A DNA stretch of 64,000 nucleotides from an uncultured Atopobiaceae bacterium (lineage in GTDB: Bacteria > Actinomycetota > Coriobacteriia > Coriobacteriales > Atopobiaceae), in NCBI GenBank assembly GCA_944321515.1, contig CALULO010000009.1, positions 26,818 through 90,817 on the forward strand, given 5' to 3'. How positions within the stretch are numbered: position 1 is the first letter of the stretch; each line of letters starts with the position of its first letter. A program made the position numbers and the translations under genes. Positions 38,321-46,703 of this stretch are shown here, piece by piece. Under the pieces are notes generated by a model, which was given only the letters and a program-made list of their open reading frames with translations, made no database searches and was not told where the DNA came from.

Positions 38321-39100
38321 TTATAGCTCGATGGTCAGCTCAACGGGGCAGTGATCGGATCCGTAGACCTCGGAGAGAATCGAGGCCCCGGTCACGCGGT
38401 CGGCGATGTCGTTGCTCACGAGGAAGTAGTCGATGCGCCAGCCCGCGTTGTTCTTGCGCGCGTTGAAGCGGTAGCTCCACCAGCTGTAGGCGCCCGTCAG
38501 GTCCGGGTGGCGCGCGCGGAAGGTGTCGGTGAAGCCGGCGTCAAGCAGGCGGGTGAAGCTCTCGCGCTCCTCGTCCGAGAAGCCCGCGTTGCCGCGGTTG
38601 GGCCCGGGGTTCTTGAGGTCAATCTCGTTGTGGGCCACGTTGAAGTCCCCGCAGGTCACAACTGGCTTCTGCGTCGCCAGCCCGCACAGGAACTCGCGGT
38701 AGCACGCGTCCCAGGCGAGGCGCGTCTCAATGCGGGCGAGCTCGTTCTGTGCGTTGGGGGTGTAGACGTCCACGAACCAGTAGCCCGGGAACTCCAGCGC
38801 GCAGACGCGCCCCTCGTTGTCCGCCTCGGGCGCGCCGATTGTGTGGATTACCTGCAGCGGCTCCTCACGGCTGAACACGGCCGTGCCGGAGTAGCCCTTG
38901 CGCTCCGCGTAGCTCCAGGTCTGGTGGTAGCCGGGCAGGTCAAGCTCGATCTGGCCCTCCTGGAGCTTGGTCTCCTGGATGGCAAAGACGTCGGCGTTAC
39001 AGGTAGCCATCACGTTGGTGAAGCTCGGGTCCTTCTTCATGACGGCGCGCAGTCCGTTGACGTTCCATGAAACAAGGCGCAGCTCGCGGGTGTTGGGCAT
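38321..39100 (-). CDS. xth: Exodeoxyribonuclease III (AP endonuclease)
   Basis: A 259-residue enzyme of the ExoIII/APE1 family for base-excision repair. Catalytic features: RLVSWNVNGLRA, FAIQETKLQ (metal-binding Glu), VDVYTPNA, CGDFNVAHNEIDL (Asp/Asn pair), AYSWWSYRFNARKNNAGWRIDYFLVS, and the final SDHCPV (catalytic His). All expected residues are present. AAAGGA precedes the ATG. It is followed on the same strand only by the gap before the convergent PHP gene. Cytoplasmic. Confidence 0.96.
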   Translation of the reverse strand: MPNTRELRLVSWNVNGLRAVMKKDPSFTNVMATCNADVFAIQETKLQEGQIELDLPGYHQTWSYAERKGYSGTAVFSREEPLQVIHTIGAPEADNEGRVCALEFPGYWFVDVYTPNAQNELARIETRLAWDACYREFLCGLATQKPVVTCGDFNVAHNEIDLKNPGPNRGNAGFSDEERESFTRLLDAGFTDTFRARHPDLTGAYSWWSYRFNARKNNAGWRIDYFLVSNDIADRVTGASILSEVYGSDHCPVELTIEL

Positions 39101-39133
39101 GGGGGTCCTTTCGATGGCTCCGACGCGTCCGGG

Positions 39134-40087
39134 CTAGCCGATTGTAATGTAGCCGGTGCCCGTGTCGTCGGCCGGGGCGGATGGGCCCGCGTCCGGCGCG
39201 CCAAAGAGGAACTCACGGATTCGCGGCAGCTCGCGCAGGCCCTGTGCGTGCCCCATCTCGTAGGACGCAGCCAGTCGCCTGGGGCTGACGGTCCCGCTCT
39301 CCACGGGCATCTCGTCCGGGTAGATGATGAGGCAGTCGCCCTTCTCGGCGAGCCCCTCGACGCGCGAGAGCTCGAGGTTGTAGCGCTCCCAGCGAGTGAT
39401 CAGGGCGTTTCTGAGGTAGGGATGGTCCTTGGCGATGCGCGCGTACAGCTTGCGGTCACGGTCTGTGGGCGGCTTCTTGCGGTAGCCGCGCGGGCGCGTG
39501 GCAACGAAGACGAAGCGGCTGAAGCCGTCCTCCTCGGCAATGCAGAGGGGAATTCCCGCCCCTGCGCCGAGCCCGCCGTCGTAGAGCGTCACGCCGTCGA
39601 CCGGTAGCGGCCTCATGACGCCCGGCAGCGTAGAGCTGGCTCGCACCAGGTCAACCAGGCGTCGAACGTCGGTCATGTCCTCGCGGCCAAAGCGCACGGT
39701 GCGTCCCGTGTCCCGCTCAAACGCCTGGATGCGCGCGCGGGCCGGGTTGGCGGAGAAGGCTTCCCAGTCAAACGGCAGGGTGCCGTCGCTCACGGCACCC
39801 TCGTAGAGGAAGTCGGCGTCAAAGTAGCCCTTGCCGCGAAGCAGCGAGGGCAGGCCTACGGCGCCGCGCATGCGCCCCTCGGGGACGAAGGACGCCCTCA
39901 CGCGGGCCTGGTCGCGCGAGAGATAGTTGATGGTGTTGCTGGCGCCGGCGGAGAGCCCGCACACGTAGTCGAAGTAGATTCCCTGCTCAAGCAGCACGTT
40001 GGCGATGCCGGCCGTATAGCTCCCGCGATATCCGCCCCCTTCGAACACGAGGGCGCAGTCAAACACGTTGTTGGTGAGCTCTTTCAT
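39134..40087 (-). CDS. Patatin-like phospholipase family protein (RssA/YjjU type)
   Basis: A 317-residue patatin-fold protein. The oxyanion-hole motif EGGGYRGSY, nucleophile motif GLSAGAS and catalytic Asp in LYDGGLGAG are all present, so it should be an active Ser-Asp acyl hydrolase. The C-terminal part (RARIQAFERDTGRTVRFG; ALITRWERYNLEL) resembles bacterial YjjU-type members. The natural lipid is unknown. AAGGAGG precedes the ATG. It lies directly upstream of the exonuclease III gene on the same strand with a 33-base gap and may share its transcript. Confidence 0.88.
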   Translation of the reverse strand: MKELTNNVFDCALVFEGGGYRGSYTAGIANVLLEQGIYFDYVCGLSAGASNTINYLSRDQARVRASFVPEGRMRGAVGLPSLLRGKGYFDADFLYEGAVSDGTLPFDWEAFSANPARARIQAFERDTGRTVRFGREDMTDVRRLVDLVRASSTLPGVMRPLPVDGVTLYDGGLGAGAGIPLCIAEEDGFSRFVFVATRPRGYRKKPPTDRDRKLYARIAKDHPYLRNALITRWERYNLELSRVEGLAEKGDCLIIYPDEMPVESGTVSPRRLAASYEMGHAQGLRELPRIREFLFGAPDAGPSAPADDTGTGYITIG

Positions 40088-40264
40088 GAAACCTCCTTCG
40101 GCCAGCCGTGCTTACGTCGAGCTAACGCAAAACACCTAAAGCTTATTCCCCGCGCGCCGCCGGGCGAACCAACCCCGACGGATTCTCCACGCGGCGCTAC
40201 CATGGGCGGGAGACGCCGCCGACCCCGCCCGGGGGTCGGCGGCCCGCAGGCAAGGAGGTCCCAC

Positions 40265-41002
40265 ATGGCACGAACGACAACCGATCCCGCCGAGGCCGCG
40301 TCGGAGCTGGCCTCGCGCTTCTCCTCCGCAAGGCGAGCCGTCTTCTTTGGCGGCGCGGGGGTCTCCACCGCCAGCGGCATCCCCGACTTCCGCAGCGCCG
40401 ACGGCCTCTACCACCAGCACTTCAAGTACCCGCCGGAGGAGATGCTCGGGCACGGCTTCTTCCTCAGCCACACGGAGGAGTTCTACGACTTCTATCGCGA
40501 GCGTATGATCTGCCTCACGGCGCGTCCCAACCGTGCCCACGTCAAGCTCGCCGAGCTGGAGCGAGAGGGGCGTCTTGCCGCGGTGGTCACGCAGAACATC
40601 GACGGCCTGCACCAGGCGGCCGGCTCCCGTACGGTCCACGAGCTCCACGGATCGGTCCACCGGAACATATGCCAGGAGTGCGGCGCCGTGTACTCGGCCG
40701 AGTGGGTCATGCGGACCACGGGCGTCCCGCGCTGCGAGAAGTGCGGCGGCCTTGTGAAGCCCGACGTGGTGCTCTACGGGGAGCAGCTCGACGAGAAGGT
40801 CCTTCTCGCCAGCGTCGAGGCCATAGCCGCCGCGGACCTGCTGGTCATCGGCGGCACCTCGCTCGTGGTGTACCCCGCCGCGGGGCTCGTCAACTACTTC
40901 CAGGGCGACGCTATCGTGGTGGTCAACCGGGAGCCCACGCCGGCCGACTCCGGCGCCGACCTCGTCTGCGCCTGCGACATAGCCGCCGCCTTCGACTTCT
41001 GA
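40265..41002 (+). CDS. cobB: NAD-dependent protein deacylase (sirtuin)
   Basis: A 245-residue sirtuin. NAD-binding GGAGVSTASGIPDFRS, TQNIDGLHQAAGS and catalytic His128 (ELHGSVH) are present, together with a complete Cys4 zinc site (CQEC ... CEKC). It removes acyl groups from lysines and yields nicotinamide. The residues after DFRS (ADGLYHQHFKYPPEEM) resemble the bacterial SirTM-like/M-class sirtuins, so the acyl preference should not be assumed. AAGGAGG supports ATG 40265. It is transcribed away from the patatin gene. Confidence 0.93.
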   Translation: MARTTTDPAEAASELASRFSSARRAVFFGGAGVSTASGIPDFRSADGLYHQHFKYPPEEMLGHGFFLSHTEEFYDFYRERMICLTARPNRAHVKLAELEREGRLAAVVTQNIDGLHQAAGSRTVHELHGSVHRNICQECGAVYSAEWVMRTTGVPRCEKCGGLVKPDVVLYGEQLDEKVLLASVEAIAAADLLVIGGTSLVVYPAAGLVNYFQGDAIVVVNREPTPADSGADLVCACDIAAAFDF

Positions 41003-41090
41003 CGCGGCGGCCGGGGGCGTGACGCGCCGCCGGCCCGCGGCCTGGGCCCTGCCGATGCTGCGCCTTGTGCGCGCCGCACGTCCCGGCGGG

Positions 41091-41096
41091 TACAAT
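41091..41096 (+). promoter_or_regulatory. Predicted -10 box of the folP-folK operon
   Basis: TACAAT lies 32 bases before the folP-folK ATG. The GC-rich upstream stretch has no good -35 at normal distance. Confidence 0.4.
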
Positions 41097-41127
41097 GGTC
41101 GGACGGACACACCTCTGGGAGGACGTC

Positions 41128-42618
41128 ATGCTACGAGAGAACTACGGCACCTGGCACTGCGGCGCGTACGAGCTTTCGCTCACGCGTCCGCGCATCATGG
41201 GGATTCTCAACGTGACCCCGGACTCCTTCTCCGACGGCGGGAAGAACCTCGACCACGAGGCCGCCATCGAGCGCGGGCTTGCCATGCTGGACGAGGGCGC
41301 CGACATCATCGACGTGGGCGGCGAGTCCACGCGGCCCGGGCACACGCCGGTGGACTCCAAGGAGGAGGCCGAGCGCATCGTGCCGGTGGTCCGCGCGCTC
41401 GTGGAGGCCGGCGCCATCGTCTCCGTGGACACACGCCACGCGGACGTCGCCCGCATGTGCGTGCGCCTGGGTGCCGCCATCGTCAACGACGTCTCCGGGT
41501 TTACCGATTCCGAGATGGTCAAGGTGGCCGCGGACACCACGTGCGGGTGCGTCGTCATGCACTGGGACCAGGGCGGCCTCGGGACCCACACGCCGCGCCG
41601 CCAGGTTACGCTGGACGAGTCGCGTCCCGCCGGCAGCGCCCTGCCGCGCCCCGTGACCTCGCAGCGTCGCTTCACCCTGCCCGAGGAGGCGCCGATCATG
41701 CGCCAGGTCATGGGGTTCCTCGGCGACCAGGCGCGCACCCTCATGCGCGCGGGCGTGGCGCGCGAGCGCATCTGCATGGACCCGGGCGCGGGCTTTGACA
41801 AGTTCGCCGACGAGGACGTGGTCATCCAGCGGGCAACGCGCTCGATGGTCTCGATGGGCTACCCGCTGGTGTGCGCGGTCTCGCGAAAGCGCTTCGTGGG
41901 GGCCGTCTCCGGCGTGGCCGACGCCGCCGCGCGCGACGCCGCGACGGCCGGCGTCTGCATCTCCGCCATCGAGAACGGGGCTCGCATCCTCCGCGTCCAT
42001 GACGTGGCCGCCGTCTCGCAGGCCGTGAACGCCTACTGGGCCGTCTCCCACAAGGACGCGCGCCAGGGCTTTGTGAGCCTGGGCTCCAACGTGGGCAACC
42101 GCGTGGCCAACCTCGCGCGAGCCGCCCAGCTCATCGACGAGATCCCGCTCACCTGCGTGGTCAACGTGAGCCACGCCTACGAGACCGAGCCCGCCTACGG
42201 CATCGCCACGCCGGTGGCCAACGCCGTGGCGGAGATCCGCACCGAGCTTCACCCGCTCGTGCTCATGGGCAAGCTCCTTGAGGTGGAGAACGAGCTCGGC
42301 CGCATTCGTCCCAAGGACGGCGAGAGGGGCGCGGCGGACGCGAAGGCCCCCAAGGCCAGGTGCGGCGTCAAGGAGCCCGGGCGTGGTCCGCGCACCATCG
42401 ACTGCGACCTCATGTGGGTGGAGGGGGAGCGTCACGCCGGCGAGCGCCTCATCCTGCCGCACCCCCGCCTCGGCGAGCGCGACTACGTTATCGTGCCGAT
42501 GGAGGACCTCATGCACGCCCCCGAGCGCTTCCTCGCGCACGCGGGCGTGCCCGTGACGCCGCGCGACGAGCGCGTGGGTCACGTCACCGCCGACCTGGGG
42601 GAGATAGCGTGGGAGTAG
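41128..42618 (+). CDS. folP-folK: Dihydropteroate synthase / HPPK bifunctional folate enzyme
   Basis: A 496-residue fusion. Residues 1-~305 are DHPS: RIMGILNVTPDSFSDGGKNL, DVGGESTRPGHTPV, VNDVSGFTDSEM, CMDPGAGFDKF, VCAVSRKRFVGAV. Residues ~310-496 are HPPK: FVSLGSNVGNRVANLARAAQ, YETEPAYG, ENELGRIR ... RTIDCDLMWV, ILPHPRLGERDYVIVPMEDL. It joins HMDP-pyrophosphate formation to its condensation with p-aminobenzoate. The frame extends upstream, but ATG 41128 has GGGAGG five bases before it. It overlaps the following BirA-like gene by ten bases. A 50-residue DHPS insertion (HTPRRQVTLDESRPAGSALP onwards) is longer than usual. folB and folE are not nearby. Confidence 0.95.
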   Translation: MLRENYGTWHCGAYELSLTRPRIMGILNVTPDSFSDGGKNLDHEAAIERGLAMLDEGADIIDVGGESTRPGHTPVDSKEEAERIVPVVRALVEAGAIVSVDTRHADVARMCVRLGAAIVNDVSGFTDSEMVKVAADTTCGCVVMHWDQGGLGTHTPRRQVTLDESRPAGSALPRPVTSQRRFTLPEEAPIMRQVMGFLGDQARTLMRAGVARERICMDPGAGFDKFADEDVVIQRATRSMVSMGYPLVCAVSRKRFVGAVSGVADAAARDAATAGVCISAIENGARILRVHDVAAVSQAVNAYWAVSHKDARQGFVSLGSNVGNRVANLARAAQLIDEIPLTCVVNVSHAYETEPAYGIATPVANAVAEIRTELHPLVLMGKLLEVENELGRIRPKDGERGAADAKAPKARCGVKEPGRGPRTIDCDLMWVEGERHAGERLILPHPRLGERDYVIVPMEDLMHAPERFLAHAGVPVTPRDERVGHVTADLGEIAWE

Positions 42619-43151
42619 GGACCTCGCTCACGCTGCGGCCCGCCGTGCCCATGGGCTTTGTGACGGGCGCGCCCTACGTGGCGGCGCTCGCCGTCGCGCG
42701 CGAGCTTGGTGCGCGCGTGGCCTGGCCGCACGAGGTGGTCACGGCCGCGGGCAAGCCCCTTGTGAGCGTTGACGCCCGTGCGGGCTACGACGACGGGGGC
42801 GTCTTCGTGCGCTGCGACCTCTCGTGGGAGGCCGAGAAGGACCTTGGGTCCGGCGGGTGCCTCGATTCCGCCGCGCTGGAGCGCGCCGTCGAGGGGGCCA
42901 TCTCTGCCTGGGAGGAGGCCCACGCCGCAGGTCGCTGCGCCGCCGGTCCGCTGGCCTCCGTTCTGGGGGACTACTTCGACGTACTTCTGGGAATGGGGGA
43001 GAAGGTCGAGGTGCTGCGCGGCGGCCGCGTCATCGGTCGGGGCGAGCTCGCGGGCGTTGACGTCTGGGGCCGCGCCACGGTGCGCCTGGACAACGGCACC
43101 CAGGAGTTGGAGGTTGCTCCCGAGCAGGCCCGCCTGCGCCCGCTGCGCTGA
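42609..43151 (+). CDS. Short BirA-like protein lacking the biotin-binding motif
   Basis: A 180-residue protein that looks like the second half of a biotin-protein ligase. VTGAPYVAALAVARELGARV and WPHEVVTAAGKPLVSV match the BirA KWPNDV/GRKLGG region. The C-terminus (MGEKVEVLRGGRVIGRGELAGVDVWGRATVRLDNGTQELEV) matches the BPL C-terminal beta-barrel. The helix-turn-helix and the GRGRxGRxW loop that grips biotinyl-AMP are absent, so ligase activity is doubtful. Start GTG 42609 overlaps folK and has GGGGGAG. coaX, a frequent neighbour of birA, lies just beyond it on the other strand. It may be a regulator or a specialised acyl-protein ligase remnant; function unknown. Confidence 0.6.
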   Translation: MGVGTSLTLRPAVPMGFVTGAPYVAALAVARELGARVAWPHEVVTAAGKPLVSVDARAGYDDGGVFVRCDLSWEAEKDLGSGGCLDSAALERAVEGAISAWEEAHAAGRCAAGPLASVLGDYFDVLLGMGEKVEVLRGGRVIGRGELAGVDVWGRATVRLDNGTQELEVAPEQARLRPLR

Positions 43152-43227
43152 GGTTCTTCTCGCCCTCGGCCGTTTGATGCGGCCCCGCCGCGGTTGCCCG
43201 GCCCGGCCCCGCCGAGATCGCCGGCCG

Positions 43228-44007
43228 CTAGGCCCGCCCCTGCTTCCAGAGCCAGATCTCGCGGATGCCGCGCAGCGTGAGGTCGGGGTCGATGGCGTCG
43301 AAGAGGGTGGTTGCCGCGGCTACGGTCCGTGCGAGGCCCCCGGTTCCCACCACGGTCGCGTCCGGAGCGCCAATCTCCTCGCGGATGCGCGTCACGAGGC
43401 CCTCGGCCTGCGCGGCCGCGCCGATCACCAGGCCGGACTGCATGGCCGTCTCCGTGGTGTCGCCGAGGGCGTGGGCCGGCGCCTCGACCGGGATGCTCGC
43501 GAGCTTGGCGGCGCGTGAGATGAGCGCGCCCGCCGACAGCATGACGCCCGGGGAGATGGCGCCGCCGCGGTAGCGCCCGCCCGCGTCCACCACGTCGATG
43601 TTGGTCGCCGTCCCAAAGTCCACCACGATGACCGGCGAGCCGTACGTACTTCTCGCCGCGATGGCGTTGGCAATCCGGTCTGCCCCCACCTGACGGGGGT
43701 TGGGCATCGCGATCTCCATGCCGTAGGACTCGCCCGGGCGCACCACGAGCGGCCGATGGCCGAGGTGGGTCTCCAGGCAGCGACGCCACGCGCGCTCCAG
43801 CGCCGGGACCACGCTCGCCACGCCGGCCTCCGACACCTGCGCGAGCTCAAGCCCGTCCTTCATGAGGTAGGTCCACAGGCGGCCGTGCAGCATGTCGGAG
43901 GTGTCGCTTGCGTCCGTGGACATGCGCCAGCCGCGCACGAGCGAGCCGTCGCTGTCAAAGAGCCCGAGCGTGGTCTGCGTGTTGCCGACGTCGACGGCGA
44001 GGAACAT
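43228..44007 (-). CDS. coaX: Type III pantothenate kinase
   Basis: A 259-residue CoaX that phosphorylates pantothenate in the first step of coenzyme A synthesis. ASKHA-fold motifs: [16 protein letters not shown] (phosphate-1), [34 protein letters not shown] (phosphate-2), [22 protein letters not shown] and VGTGGLA. GGAGG precedes the ATG. It converges on the BirA-like gene; birA and coaX are often adjacent in other bacteria. Normal length. Confidence 0.95.
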   Translation of the reverse strand: MFLAVDVGNTQTTLGLFDSDGSLVRGWRMSTDASDTSDMLHGRLWTYLMKDGLELAQVSEAGVASVVPALERAWRRCLETHLGHRPLVVRPGESYGMEIAMPNPRQVGADRIANAIAARSTYGSPVIVVDFGTATNIDVVDAGGRYRGGAISPGVMLSAGALISRAAKLASIPVEAPAHALGDTTETAMQSGLVIGAAAQAEGLVTRIREEIGAPDATVVGTGGLARTVAAATTLFDAIDPDLTLRGIREIWLWKQGRA

Positions 44008-44102
44008 GGGCTACCTCCAGGGTGGGGCGCCGCAACAGGCGGCGCGTTTTTCTCGCCTCATCTTACGCGCAAATCTTCATAGATGCGCCACGGCCTTTCT
44101 GA

Positions 44103-44108
44103 TATACT
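44103..44108 (+). promoter_or_regulatory. Predicted -10 box of rpmE
   Basis: TATACT lies 84 bases before the rpmE start and about 16 bases before the first leader hairpin. No good -35. Confidence 0.45.
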
Positions 44109-44124
44109 CCAACGGCTATTGTGT

Positions 44125-44170
44125 CTTGGTCGGAACCAAGACGAACCCCCGCTCTGGTCGGAAACCAGGG
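44125..44170 (+). promoter_or_regulatory. Candidate L31 ribosomal-protein leader (two hairpins)
   Basis: Two consecutive stem-loops share almost the same sequence: CTTGGT-CGGA-ACCAAG (44125-44140) and CTGGT-CGGAA-ACCAG (44154-44168). They lie between the predicted start of transcription and the ribosome site of rpmE. L31 autoregulatory leaders are known in several phyla, and this placement and repeated loop fit one. Confidence 0.55.
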
Positions 44171-44191
44171 CCGAAGAAGAGGAGTCCTGCC

Positions 44192-44602
44192 ATGAAGCAA
44201 GGTATCCACCCCAACTACGTGGAGTGCACCGTCCGCTGCACCTGCGGCAACACCTGGAAGACCCGCTCCACCAAGAGCGAGATGACGGTCGACCTGTGCG
44301 ACAAGTGCCACCCGTTCTACACCGGCCAGCAGAAGCTCGTCGACACCGGCGGCCGCGTCCAGCGCTTCGCCGACAAGTTCGGTGGCGCCGCTGCTGCCCA
44401 GCTCAAGAAGGCCGAGGAGGCCAAGGCCGCCCGCGCCGCCAAGGCTGCTGAGGAGGCCGCTGCCAAGAAGGCCGCCAAGGAGGCCAAGGCCGCCGAGAAG
44501 GCTAAGCGTGCTGCTGAGTACGCCAAGAAGGCCGAGGTCGAGGCTGCTGCCGCTCCCGCCGAGGAGGCCGCTGCCGAGCCGGAGGCCACCGAGGCCGAGT
44601 AG
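44192..44602 (+). CDS. rpmE: 50S ribosomal protein L31 with long Ala/Lys/Glu tail
   Basis: A 136-residue L31. Residues 1-~66 are a normal zinc-type L31 ([20 protein letters not shown]; Cys16, Cys18, Cys36, Cys39; [20 protein letters not shown]). The remaining ~70 residues are an Ala/Lys/Glu-rich helical tail ([20 protein letters not shown]...) ending in an acidic [13 protein letters not shown]; most L31 proteins have no such tail. ATG 44192 follows AGAGGAG. L31 sits at the subunit bridge. Expression is probably autoregulated through the upstream hairpins. Confidence 0.93.
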   Translation: MKQGIHPNYVECTVRCTCGNTWKTRSTKSEMTVDLCDKCHPFYTGQQKLVDTGGRVQRFADKFGGAAAAQLKKAEEAKAARAAKAAEEAAAKKAAKEAKAAEKAKRAAEYAKKAEVEAAAAPAEEAAAEPEATEAE

Positions 44603-44628
44603 CTCGCGCCAGAGCAAGCCAGAGCAGG

Positions 44629-44666
44629 AAGCGCCCCGTGGAGCACGTTCTCCACGGGGCGCTTTG
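44629..44666 (+). terminator. Terminator of rpmE
   Basis: GCGCCCCGTGGAG (44631-44643) pairs perfectly with CTCCACGGGGCGC (44650-44662), followed by TTT. Confidence 0.88.
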
Positions 44667-45161
44667 CATGCGAGAACGCCGTGCGCGCGGGCTGCTGCGT
44701 GCCGACATTTTGCGTGCGGATTGGGTTGGCTGGCCAGGGCCGATCCCGGTGCCGATGAGTCTGCGCTCGCTTTCATTTTTGCGGTTGATGCGTCGTTCGG
44801 CCTTCTGGGCGCTTACGAAACCGCGGGCGAGGTGTTTTTTCAGGGCCCGAGTGCTTGCAAAAACGCGGACGCTGCGCATTGCCCGCCCCCGGCCGCTTAC
44901 GAAAACGGGGACGATGCGTCTTATCGGGGTTTGGGTGCTTTCGAAATGCCGGCTAAGGCAGGCGAGAAGAACCAGGGCCTCGCGCAGACCGCGATTTCGT
45001 AAGCGGCCGTCGGTCCTCGCTGGCATTGCTCGCGGTTTTGTAAGCGCTTCTTTTGTAAGCGCTTCGGGTGCGCATCGGATGGATATGCATCCCCGACCCG
45101 CGCCCGAAACGCATCCGATGTCAGACCCCGCAGACCCCGCCTCAAAGCCCCCGCCGCGCGG
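44667..45161. repeat. Noncoding gap with dispersed GCTTACGAAAACG repeats
   Basis: About 500 bases with no credible gene. GCTTACGAAA-CGCGG-like elements occur directly at 44811, 44853, 44895 and 44937 and inverted near 44990, 45031 and 45046, so large stem-loops are possible. A copy of the dispersed motif GGCGAGAAGAACC is at 44961-44973. CATCGGATG (45074-45082) and CATCCGATG (45112-45120) form another inverted repeat just beyond the end of the convergent gene. Open frames here have repetitive, Arg-rich translations and no recognisable domain. Confidence 0.6.
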
Positions 45162-46703
45162 CTACTCCGTGCGGGAGAGCGAGAAGACGTCCGTGTAGGT
45201 AAGCGTCTCCTCGTAGGGGATGAAGAGGATCGACCCGGTGTGCGGGTAGGTCGTCTGGACAAGCGCAACCACCTCGCCGGGGTCATCCTCTGTGCCAAAC
45301 CCCAGCGTGAGGGTCACCGTCCCGCCCACGTCCTCGGGAAGCGTCGCCACAAAGGTGAGGTCGCTGCCGGTTGCCTCGTTGTGTCCGCCCACGAGCGTTG
45401 CCGAGAAGGGTACGGCGTCAAGGTTGGTATCGCCGTTGCAGGAGCTGGCGTCGTCGGCGGGGTGGGCGTGGTAGTGGGCCAGCCCGCTCAGCGTGCCGGA
45501 GATGCGGGTGACGCCGTCGGTGGTGGAGGTGGAGTCGATGGTGACCTCCAGGCCCGCACCGCGCCCGGCCAGGCACTTGGTGCCGTCAGTGTCCTGACGC
45601 TGGAAGGTGCCCGTCCAACCGCCCATGATCGGCTCGAAGCTGCGGTCGCGCGCCCCGTCGGCCACCGAGACGTCGGAGATTTCCCACCGACCGCTCGACT
45701 GGCCAAAGGCAAACGTCACCGTCATGTGGCAGGAATAGCTCTCAAAGGCGCCCGAGCGCGAGCAGACGATCTCAAGCGTGTCGGTCTGGGCCGCCTCGTC
45801 AAAGGTCTCGCTCTCTATGGACACGTCGGCGTTGCTGTAGATCTCCTCAAGCGTGAGGGCCTGCGCGGTGTCGTCGTCTTCGGGGGCGCTGGCGCCGCCG
45901 CCCGAGAGCGCGTCGGCACGGCGAAGGACCAGGTGGATGTTGCGGAGCACCTTCTGCTGGTCAACACCGGACGTGGCGTGCCAGGAGATGGCACCCGAGG
46001 TGGCGTCGGCTCCGGAGATTCCCTCCCACGAGCCGTTCACCTGGGCGTACGCAAGCGTGGCGCCGAGGCTCGCGCTCACCGTGGAGCCTCCGTAGGAGAC
46101 CACGACCTCGGCCTCCGCATAGCCTGACGCGCCGAAGCGCGCCTCGGAGCCCTCCGGCGCCGTGGCGGAGCGCCTCACGGAGCGTACCTCGACGCCTCGC
46201 GTTACCAGGACGTCATCCGATCCGTAGGTGCCACCCGAGTAGGCTGGCGCCGCCATCCGAGCGCGGGCGTCGGCCTCGATGGTCGCCTGGTCGGGTACGG
46301 CCGCAGAGCGCAGGAACGCGAGGGTCAGGAGCACCGCGGCGGCAACGGCGATAATGGCGAGAAGAACGCTCGCCACGCGGTGCCTTCGGGACAGCTGGGC
46401 AAGCGCCTCCACGCGGCCCCGCAGGCCGGATGGGGCCTCGAGCTCGGCCGGGCGGGGAGCGTCGACGGCATCGGGCCGCAACGCGGTCGCCTCGGGGGCG
46501 CCATCGCGCCCGGATGCGTCAGCGTCCAGCCTCGAGGTCTCCATCACGAGGTTGTCCAAGGTGGCGTCGAGGCCGTCGGGCTCCTCGTCGGCGGCACCGG
46601 CCTCCGCGCGCTCGTCCGCGGCCGCCCCGGCCCGCTCGTCCTTCTCGTCTCCCGCGGCCACCTCGGCCCGCTCGTCCTTCTCGCCGTCTAGGGGATCTGT
46701 CAT
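45162..46703 (-). CDS. Unknown large membrane-anchored protein
   Basis: A 513-residue protein of no recognised family. Residues 1-~110 are cytoplasmic and acidic with DEKDERAE-type repeats (GEKDERAEVAAGDEKDERAG). One membrane helix follows (VASVLLAIIAVAAAVLLTLAFL), then a ~370-residue extracytoplasmic region rich in Ser, Thr, Gly and beta-type sequence. A few Cys (CSRSGAFESYSC; KCLAG; SSCNGDT) could form disulfides outside the cell. ATG 46703 follows AAGGAG; the open frame extends further upstream without a ribosome site. It interrupts the usual neighbourhood of rpmE and prfA. Confidence 0.7.
   Translation of the reverse strand: MTDPLDGEKDERAEVAAGDEKDERAGAAADERAEAGAADEEPDGLDATLDNLVMETSRLDADASGRDGAPEATALRPDAVDAPRPAELEAPSGLRGRVEALAQLSRRHRVASVLLAIIAVAAAVLLTLAFLRSAAVPDQATIEADARARMAAPAYSGGTYGSDDVLVTRGVEVRSVRRSATAPEGSEARFGASGYAEAEVVVSYGGSTVSASLGATLAYAQVNGSWEGISGADATSGAISWHATSGVDQQKVLRNIHLVLRRADALSGGGASAPEDDDTAQALTLEEIYSNADVSIESETFDEAAQTDTLEIVCSRSGAFESYSCHMTVTFAFGQSSGRWEISDVSVADGARDRSFEPIMGGWTGTFQRQDTDGTKCLAGRGAGLEVTIDSTSTTDGVTRISGTLSGLAHYHAHPADDASSCNGDTNLDAVPFSATLVGGHNEATGSDLTFVATLPEDVGGTVTLTLGFGTEDDPGEVVALVQTTYPHTGSILFIPYEETLTYTDVFSLSRTE

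Noticed and set aside
44638..45198. 186-residue plus-strand open frame after rpmE
   Set aside because: Its Arg-rich translation repeats with the GCTTACGAAA elements, begins inside the rpmE terminator and runs into the convergent gene; no family resemblance.
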